This document shows positions 56,600-64,000 of a stretch of 64,000 bases of DNA, in pieces. The notes beneath the pieces were generated by a model that made no database searches, was not told where the DNA came from, and worked only from the letters and a program-made list of their open reading frames with translations. Made by a program: the position numbers and the translations under genes. Location: positions 1 through 64,000 of the forward strand of contig UESW01000052.1 in NCBI GenBank assembly GCA_900491605.1, in the 5' to 3' direction. Each line of letters begins with the position of its first letter. Position 1 is the stretch's first letter. Source of the DNA: Calamus simplicifolius (lineage: Eukaryota; Streptophyta; Magnoliopsida; Arecales; Arecaceae).

Positions 56600-58093
56600 A
56601 AACATGAATCTGATAAATCAAAGCTGAAGGTTAAAAAGGCTTTGAGTAAATCCTTATTGAGGTTTGGAAAGGCTTAGGAGAAATTGAAGTCATGTGGTTA
56701 ACCAATTTATTTAACAGGATTGTAGCAGCTAAAAGAATGCTGGATAATTGAAGAAAAAATATATTAATACTTGTATACAAAAATAAAGAAGATGTTCAAC
56801 CATGCAAATTATAAAGGGATTAAGCTAATGAGTCATACAATGAAATTATGGGAGAAAGTAATGGAAAATCGATTAGGAGTTGAAACTTTAGTGTCAAATA
56901 ATCAATTTGGATTTATGCCTAGAAGATCGATCATGGAAGCTATTTATTTATTAAGAAGATTGATGAAGAGATATAGAGAAAAAAAAGACCTTCATATGGT
57001 CTTTATTGATTTAGAGAAAACATATGATAGAATATCTAGAGAAATAATATGGTGGATTTTAGAGAAAAAAGAAGTTACCAAAAGGTATATAGAATTGATA
57101 AAAGATATGTATGATAGAGCAATAACTATTATTAAAACAACAATAGAAGAAACTAGTGAGTTTCCAATTACTATAGGTTTACATCAAGGATCCACCTTAA
57201 GTCTGTATCTTTTTGTATTAGTTATGGATGAATTAACCAAATATATTCAAAATAATATCCCATGGTGTATGTTATTTGCAGATGATATAGTGTTGACTGA
57301 TGAAATTAAATCTGAAGTAAATGCTAAGCTAGAGATTTAGAGAGAGGCTTTAGAATCTAAAAGTTTTAAGATTAGTAGAACTAAAATTGAATACATGAAA
57401 TGTAATTTTAGCAGGAGTAGAAATACAAATGAAGAAACAATGAAGATTGCAAGCTAAGAGATATCGAGGAGTAAAAAATTTAGGTATTTGGGATCAATTA
57501 TGCAGCAAAAGGTGAAATAGGTGAAGATGTAAATCATAGAGTTAAAGCAGAATGGATTAAGTGAAGGCGTGCTTCGCGATTATTGTATGATCGGCGCATT
57601 CCAGTAAAATTAAAAGAAAATTTCTATAAAACTGCTATTAGGCCAGCTATGCTATATGGAACAGAGTGTTAGGCAATATTAAAACAACATGTGAATAAAT
57701 TAAGTGTAACAGAAATGCGTATATTAAGATGGATATGTGGTAAAACTTTAAAAGATAGAATTAGAAATAAACATATAAGAGAAATGATAGGAGTAGCCCT
57801 AATTAAAGATAAAATGAGAGAAAATCGATTATGATGGTTTGGACATATACAACGTAAACCTTTAGATCCTCCAATTAGAAAGAGTGATTTTTTAACAATT
57901 TATGGTAAGGATAAAGGTAGAGGTAGACCTAAACTAACATGGGCAGAAATAATTTAAAAAGATATAACTATTTGTAATTTAAATATCGACTTGGTCTTGA
58001 ATAGAGCAGAGTGGAGGAAGCAGATTCATGTAGCTGACCCCATATAGTTGGGAAAAGGCTTAGATGAGCATGAGTTGAGTTGAGTTGAGATGC
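56600..58093 (+). pseudogene. RTE-type LINE, 5'-truncated, reverse transcriptase partly open
   Basis: The longest frame (56771-57340, 189 codons) covers the RT fingers and palm: NQFGFMPRRSIMEAIYLLRR, motif A MVFIDLEKTYDRI, motif B GLHQGSTLSLYLF and motif C MLFADDIVLTDE with both catalytic aspartates. Decayed frames extend it at both ends: an upstream RFGKA/NLFNR region and a downstream region (SKSFKISRTKIEYMKCNF, then RRGRP-like). It ends with GATGAGCATGAGTTGAGTTGAG. RTE elements have short repeated 3' tails of this type. The endonuclease is missing, so the copy is 5'-truncated and dead. It lies in the reductase intron, in antisense to the gene. Confidence 0.88.
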
Positions 58094-58487
58094 TATAGTC
58101 CTTTGATAGGATCTCACATCTGGCCTACAAGCGTAGTTTAACAAGCTTTATATGTGATTCAACTTACTTTTAAACAAGCACATGCATTCAAATGGCATCC
58201 TAGTATTTGTGCAGAGTTGGACTCATAATTTTGGCCTCCAAAAAATGATGTGGAGGATCATTTGTTGGTCTATTGGGGCTTTAAAATTGTTTCAATGGTC
58301 CTATGGGCTATGGTAGAATGATCGAGGACTTTTGTATTTATATGGGTCCAATATTGTAGAGTACTGGCTTTCATGTACGATGAAAATAAACTTATATATT
58401 AGTTATTGGGACCTACATATATTCGGGCCCATCATGCGGCTGTTACTAGGCCGATAGCTTGATATAAATTGTGTGGCAAGCACACAT
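58094..58487. other. Intron sequence, nothing recognised
   Basis: No frame or repeat was identified between the LINE tail and the MULE. Confidence 0.4.
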
Positions 58488-58496
58488 TAAGGGAAT

Positions 58497-59665
58497 GGAA
58501 AAGACTTTGTACACCGCCTCCGGTGCAGCAAGTCCTATGTGGGCTGCACAGTTCTTTTTTATTAGTCCACATACGCACGACACCCATTAAAAATGTTAAA
58601 ATATCCCAAGAAAAAAAATTACGATACCCTAGTTTTAAGCTTACGACACCGTAGTTAAAAAGTGAAGACACCCGTTCAGAAAGAAAAAAAAAACTCACGA
58701 CATCCTAGTTTTAAACTCACGACACCCTAGTTTTAAGCTTAAGACATCCGCCGTTCAAAAAGGGGTGTCTGTACATATTCCAAAAAAAACTGAATGGGTA
58801 TTAATGCACGTCACGTCAAAATTAAATAGCTATTAAGAAAGTAAAAAAGAACTTACGACACCCTAGTTATAAAACTAAGATACCTGTTAAAAAGCAAAAA
58901 ATACTTACGACACCCTAATTATAAAGCCACGACACCGTAGTTATAAAGCCACGACACCCACTCGTCTACACAAATTCCAAAAAAATGGTATTAATGCATG
59001 TCATGTCAAAATAAAAACACCTATTAAAAAAGCAAAAAATACTTACGACACCCTAGTTATAAAGCCACGACACCGTAGTTATAAAGCCATGACACCCACT
59101 CGTCTGTACACAAATTTCAAAAAAAGCTGGTATTAATGCACGTCATGTCAAAATAAAGACACCTATTAAAAAAGCAAAAAATACTTACGACACCCTAGTT
59201 ATAAAGCCACGACACCGTAGTTATAAAGCCATGACACTCGTTCAAAAAGCAAAAAAAAACTCACGACATCCTAGTTTTAAACTCACGACACCCTAGTTTT
59301 AAGCTTGAGACACCCGTTTAGAAAAAGTGTCTATACATGGATTCCAAAAAAAAGCTGAACGGGTATTAATGCGGCTTTTTTTTTGGAAGTTGTGTATATA
59401 CACCTTTTTGAACGGGTGTCTTAAGCTTAAAACTAGGATGTCGTGAGTTTAAAACTAGGATGTCGTGAGTTTTTTTTTCTTTCTGAATGGGTGTCTTCAC
59501 TTTTTAACTACGGTGTCGTAAGCTTAAAACTAGAGTATCGTAAATTTTTTTTTGGGATGTCTTAACATTTTTTAATGGGTGTCATGCGTATGTGGACCAA
59601 TAAAAACGAATGGTGCAGCCCACGTAGGACTTGCTGCACCGGAGGCGGTGTACAAAGTCTTTTCC
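58497..59665. mobile_element. Mutator-like element (MULE) with about 300-base inverted ends
   Basis: The ends are perfect inverted copies starting GGAAAAGACTTTGTACACCG and remain alignable for about 300 bases (58497-58800 against 59365-59665) with few differences. The nine-base TAAGGGAAT flanks both sides (58488-58496 and 59666-59674). Long inverted ends with a nine-base duplication are diagnostic of Mutator-like elements. The 1169-base element has no transposase. The middle is made of tandem units. Confidence 0.93.
58850..59250. repeat. Internal tandem units of the MULE
   Basis: Units built from ACTTACGACACCCTAGTTAT, AAAGCCACGACACCGTAG and GTATTAATGCACGTCATGTC repeat about every 130-145 bases, three times. 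The ACGACACC word also runs through the inverted ends, so the whole element seems to have grown from one short motif. Confidence 0.8.
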
Positions 59666-59674
59666 TAAGGGAAT

Positions 59675-60605
59675 TGACCCCTCACTCCTTGTAACAAGCA
59701 GACCTTGGCAACCTTTTTTGTGCAAAACCCCTCTCCTTCTCACTTTCAAGTGAAAATCAAACATGGTGGCCACATTTAGTAGGCTCCAACTAATTGTTCA
59801 AGAAGGATTCCATACATACCATGTCACCAATCAAGAGGTAAAATTAAAATCAAAGAGAATCCAATTGTCTAGAAAGATGCCTCATAACAGTAAAACACAT
59901 GAAGACTATTGAAACTGAAACTCAAAAGTATAGCATGCCTATATTCAAATTTGTGCTTGAATAAATATAAAAGCTAACAATTTGACGTTTGTGCAAAAGT
60001 GAATTGGTAGGATGAAACATATTCTAAACGACAACTATATATATATACCAAGCACCACTGGACTTATAAAAAGTGTTAAATAAACTAAATCTTAAAGCTT
60101 TTGTGAAGCCAAAATCAGAAGAGTAGTCTAACATATATTAGTCTAAAAAGAGGCATTACTAATATGGATAAATACTCTTGATGGGACCCCTTCTCTGTAT
60201 CTAGCATCGGATTAACTTTTTTAATGACTTAAATCATTTAAAACCTATCATTTGATGAAGTTTTTAATTATATATGTTAGATCGCTAAGAAGGGCGCTAA
60301 CCAGTGGAACCAAGTTTCTTTTTCCTATCCTAAAAGAATTGCTTCCTGTAAAGAGGCCTTGTACTCTAAATAAACAATATACTTTTTAATAATAGTAATA
60401 ACCGTTATCATTATGTGAAAATATCACATCGAGAAATTATATGTTTAAATTATTTCCACAGGGTCAATAATTGAAATTACATGCCTCATATAAATTCTCT
60501 ACAAATAAATAGCAAACCATTATAGTCAAATTCTGCACCAGTATGTCATATATTGCAAGGAGTTAGTTCTCAAGTATGAGACTATGATACTAAAAAAAAA
60601 AAAAA
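59675..60605. other. Intron sequence, nothing recognised
   Basis: No frame of interest. A TA microsatellite lies at 60035-60046 and a short poly(A) at 60593-60605. Confidence 0.4.
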
Positions 60606-60697
60606 TGTAAATGTTCTCATGAGGTTTGGAAAGAATGAGATCATTAAGAAAAAGTAAATGTTCTCATGAGGCCTGGAAAGAATGAGATCATTAAGAT
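60606..60697. repeat. Near-perfect 49-base direct repeat beside a splice donor
   Basis: GTAAATGTTCTCATGAGG with the following GGAAAGAATGAGATCATTAAG occurs twice, at about 60606 and 60655. The right copy ends directly at the donor of the exon at 60702. Confidence 0.85.
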
Positions 60698-60701
60698 GTA
60701 C

Positions 60702-60868
60702 CTTGTCATCAGTGCCTGTGCTTCCAACAACTCTGCATCCTCTCATTTTAGCCAGTTGTCCAGCAATTATTCCAACTCCACCTGCAGCGGCTGATATGAA
60801 TACATTCTCTCCTGGCTTTGGGTCTCCAATCAGCAGCATTCCAACCCATGCGGCAAAGCCAGCAAATC
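60702..60868 (-). CDS. NADP-dependent 2-alkenal reductase, exon A (nucleotide-binding)
   Basis: The 167-base exon follows an AAATGTAG acceptor and ends AAG before GTACATC. Its 55 complete codons read FAGFAAWVGMLLIGDPKPGE and NVFISAAAGGVGIIAGQLAK, then GCRVVGSTGTDDK. SAAAGGVG is the AAxGxxG loop that binds the NADPH diphosphate in this family, and GCRVVGSTGTDDK is the strand and turn that selects NADP. The frame joins exon B (52565) in phase across an 8.1 kb intron that holds a LINE, a MULE and a TRIM fragment. The N-terminal exons (about 140 residues) are not seen up to 64000. The splice borders and open frames suggest that these exons are or recently were functional. The exact substrate cannot be told. 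Confidence 0.88.
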
Positions 60869-61611
60869 CTACATTTGCAATTTAACAAATTTGAAGAATT
60901 ATTTTAATGGCTCATCTCTTTGGATTTTTCAACTGTTTTGGGAAGATTTGGAAAAATTTGCAATTATTAGATGAAGGAAATTTTAACTTTATTAGGAGAC
61001 TATCTCATACCTCAAACCTACAGTTCATATGCTAGGTAAGTAAACAGACATTTTACTTTTGGGACTCCACGAACACTAAGTGGATGTCTACCTATGTAAT
61101 GCCTTAAAACCTAAAACCATTACACTTCCATCAAAATCATGCATATCTTTACTACCTTTATTTTTCCATGACTCAGGCACTCCAACAGAAGGGTGTGACA
61201 CCCAGGAATTTTTGACGGCAAGTGTGTGCCATTGAAACTTGAAATTCAAAGTTTGGATTATATGCTCCCAACAATGGGTTATTGTTTATTCTTTCAAATG
61301 ACAACTGCATGCCATCAAGTTAAACTTGTGATACTAGCATCCTTCTTAACAATTCAAAGCTATGAAGAGGACCTCAACCCTTGTTACCCATATATTAATG
61401 CAGGCATTTACGTTCTTCTAAGTTCTTTAGGGATTTAGTATTAGGGAGAGGAGTTGGAGTTCATAGCTCTTTCTTCCTTCATCATTCAGTCAAAAATGTA
61501 TTAAGTATTAATATGTAGTCATGTCAAATGGTTTACACATGCATTGACTATCTAACAATACTCTTATAGGCTGGTGTCCAATCTCTTTTCTTTGCAGTTA
61601 TCCTTGCAACA
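60869..61611. other. Upstream intron of the reductase gene, nothing recognised
   Basis: No exon matching the expected N-terminal reductase sequence was found on the minus strand. The plus-strand frame at 61226-61438 lacks any family resemblance. Confidence 0.4.
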
Positions 61612-61616
61612 ATTCT

Positions 61617-62146
61617 TGTAACGCCTTAAGCCCACTTGCTGGCTCAATTAACTGATTAACGGACCGAAACTATATGGACTAAAAACTTGAGTGAAAGTTA
61701 ATGGGTAGTAGGTGAACTTGAGCTATAAATACATAAGCAAATAATACATTTCTTTCCTATCCGATGTCAAACCATTTTGGGGATATTACAATCTCTCTCC
61801 CTCATAATGCGATGTTCTCATTACATGTCTTAAGTTAGCCATAATCTACCCCAAGTCAAATTGTTGGTGCTACAAAGGTAGCTCCATGCCATGGCGAAAC
61901 TCTACCACCATCCCATTAGTAGCCCTTTACTTATATCCATTAACTTCCACACACTAGGTCAGCTCTAATACTATTTGTAACGCTTCAAATCTATCTGTTG
62001 GTCCAATTAACCCATTAACGGGCCAAAACCATGTGATCCAAAAAATCAACTAGAAGTTAATGGGTAGTAGATGAACTGAAGCTATAACCACATAAGTATA
62101 TAATACTTTTTTTTATATGATGTAGAACTATTTTTGGGGTATTACA
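61617..62146 (-). mobile_element. Complete TRIM retroelement (530 bases)
   Basis: Two LTRs of 174 and 171 bases (61617-61790 and 61976-62146) flank only 185 bases. Read on the minus strand, the 5' LTR starts TGTAATACCCC and ends CGTTACA. A primer-binding site resembling TGGTATCAGAGC follows (complement at 61960-61974, AGCTCTAATACTATT). A polypurine tract GAGGGAGAGAGAT precedes the 3' LTR (61791-61803). The flanks ATTCT (61612-61616) and ATTTT (62147-62151) form a five-base target duplication with one mismatch. There is no coding capacity, as is usual for terminal-repeat retrotransposons in miniature. Confidence 0.85.
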
Positions 62147-62151
62147 ATTTT

Positions 62152-63633
62152 AGACTGAGAATGCTTTGACCTAGGAAGGAGGGAGCCGAAATCACAACTC
62201 CCATTAACCAAATTGCCATAGTTGGAGGCAAAACCACCATAACAATCAAAGATAACAAAATTGAGACTCATTTGATATGGCCAAAAAATAAAACAATAAC
62301 CAAAATTTTGAACCTTAGTGGTTTATTATGATTAGCAAGGCAAGTCTTTGTGACCATCAAATACATTTTGTTGAATAAACTCTCTCCTTTGGCCCTTAGA
62401 TTACTTAGATCTTGTCTACCAGCAACTACGTACTTTGGCACGCGGTCCTTTCTTTGCTCAATACTACCTTCGTCAAGCATGAAACAAATTATTCATCTTT
62501 TTAATCCTTAACCGTATTTGGTGCCCTAACTTCTTCATGTGCATCTTTATTATCTCACTCAATTTGATCAACCTCTTTATCTGTTTGTTATGGTATTTTC
62601 CTTACTTATCCACTTCAGTTTTTAGTTGCACTGCTCTTCAAGACTTTGTATTCTGTCTTGACTATATTGATAAAATTGTCGTATGCTCTCAATTTGTTGA
62701 TTAATTTATATACTTCATTCAATAGTCCCTTGGTTGCACTGCTCTTCAAGACTTGTATTCTGTCTTGACTATATTGATAAAATTGTCGTATGCTCTCAAT
62801 TTGTTGATTAATTTATATACTTCATTCAATAGTCCCTTGATGGATTGATGATGTCATCTTTCGGTCATATTGTTATTACGTAGCAGATTATTTCTTACCC
62901 TTAACGATGTTTTTCTATAATCTTTCAACTAGATGCCCAAGCTTATGTGACATAATAAAATGTCTAAATTGACAATCTTTTAGCATGTATTTTTTTTAGT
63001 CATGCAATCATTCAGTGGTCACAACCTCTAAATTGATTAAATGCCTTAAGCAAAATAACTAATCATGCTACTTAGAACTTGATATTTTTTTTGAACTTAT
63101 TGCAACACATATCTCTTAAGGTCTTTAAGATAATTAACTAATCAAAGTATATACAAAAATAGCATATTAATATCATTATTTATTGAGGAAACTACATTGA
63201 TTACAGTGGGTATACATTTCCCTAAAAGGGGTAAGCCAGATCAAAAGGAGGCTTATGTGTTGTTTTCTTATCATTGACCATTTATCCAATAAAAAAAGGA
63301 TTTTTACATATTATATTGATTGATGTAAATTATATTTTATAGTATATTGTAATTTATAATATAATTTTAATATATAATTTATATTAATAAAATAATATGA
63401 TTATATATTGTATTAAAAACATATTTGTTCTTTAATGTATATTACGTGTTGTTATTTTATATTACATAATATTAATCATTTGTGATAATATTTATATGAT
63501 GTTATATTATTTATAAAATGAAAATATGAATATTAAAATATTTATATTATTGTATAAATACTATTAACATCATCTAATAATATTATACATGATATAATAA
63601 TAATGTGTAAATAAATACATCATAAAATACTAT
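62152..63633. other. Unassigned, partly AT-rich DNA
   Basis: No reductase exon or other gene is recognised. The frame at 62268-62480 on the minus strand (LDEGSIEQRKDRVPKYVVAG) is of balanced composition but matches no family I know. From about 63300 the DNA is almost pure A/T. Confidence 0.35.
62625..62839. repeat. 108-base tandem duplication
   Basis: GTTGCACTGCTCTTCAAGAC starts at 62625 and 62733. The two units differ by a single indel (ACTTTGTATT against ACTTGTATT). Confidence 0.93.
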
Positions 63634-64000
63634 TGTTGATGTCTGAAATTGGTCTTCATACGCCAATGGATGAGATAGATCATGCACAATGGAACACCTT
63701 CCAACCAATCTATCTACTTCCATGCGTAAGAAAAGAAGACAAAGCGTAAGCGGTCCTAGAGTTTTCCTCCAAGGAAATCTCTCTAATACTCAAGTCAGTC
63801 AAGAATGGACAAAAAAAAGATCTTAGGGGTCTTAGACAAGCTACCTAAGACTTAAACAAGGAACAAACAAAACTTATTTACCTAGAGTGATTAAGGCTGC
63901 TTTTATAGATGTTTGGAGGAGTTGGTTTTAGAGCTAGACAATTATATCAAACGGCTATTAATAATCTTGATCCCGAAGGAGGTGGCGACCATGAAGGAAT
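63634..64000 (+). mobile_element. Probable LTR start, cut by the window end
   Basis: The block begins near TGTTGATGTCTGAAATTGG. It carries CTCTAATACTCAAGTCAGTC (about 63782-63801), the same conserved LTR stretch as near 1630 and 8500, and a TATA-like TTTTATAGATG near 63900. Nothing of its internal region is inside the window. Confidence 0.45.

Noticed and set aside
61226..61438. Plus-strand ORF of 70 codons
   Set aside because: No family resemblance, and it lies in the reductase upstream intron on the opposite strand.
62268..62480. Minus-strand ORF of 70 codons (LDEGSIEQRKDRVPKYVVAG)
   Set aside because: Balanced composition but no recognisable family, no splice context and no counterpart; I could not support a gene.

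Overview
The window is nuclear DNA of a flowering plant, most likely a large-genome monocot (a palm is my guess, made only from the style of the repeats). There are no operons or ribosome binding sites. Spliceosomal intron borders are visible, and most of the sequence is nested transposable elements: Ty3/gypsy, Ty1/copia, RTE-type LINE, CACTA, hAT, Mutator, Tourist and TRIM. Only one host protein gene is recognised with confidence, and it is seen in part.

Layout. Bases 1-23067 and 30512-49619 are two diverged copies of one segment, with a 7.4 kb spacer between them. Each copy carries RTE LINE 3' ends, LTR-like relics, a Tourist MITE, a Ty1/copia gag relic on the minus strand and an approximately 10-12 kb Ty3/gypsy element of the Tat type. 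Copy 1 alone has a 4.7 kb CACTA transposon (3117-7837) and loses its Tat element abruptly at 23067. Copy 2 alone has a 636-base hAT-like insertion (43414-44049) and keeps both LTRs of the Tat element, with a CTATT target duplication. The spacer holds a tract of about 230 nearly pure A, a decayed minus-strand copia gag-pol and what looks like the 5' end of a minus-strand host transcription unit near 30250.

The Tat elements lack most of gag and have a broken pol (protease, RT, RNase H plus a second archaeal-type RNase H, integrase). Downstream of pol comes a 2.2 kb minisatellite of about thirty potential hairpins. Beyond that lies a spliced gene on the opposite strand with a domain resembling the 'putative gypsy type transposon' family and a long coiled coil. 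This array-plus-antisense-gene module is kept in both copies and is the most unusual structure in the window.

From 50742 to the end is single-copy-like DNA. It contains three exons of a minus-strand NADP-dependent 2-alkenal (double-bond) reductase gene, with an 8.1 kb intron that holds an RTE LINE, a MULE with roughly 300-base inverted ends and a TRIM fragment. A complete 530-base TRIM lies further upstream of the gene's visible exons. The N-terminal and C-terminal exons of the reductase are not visible. No functional system joins these parts: the window mainly records duplication, insertion and decay.
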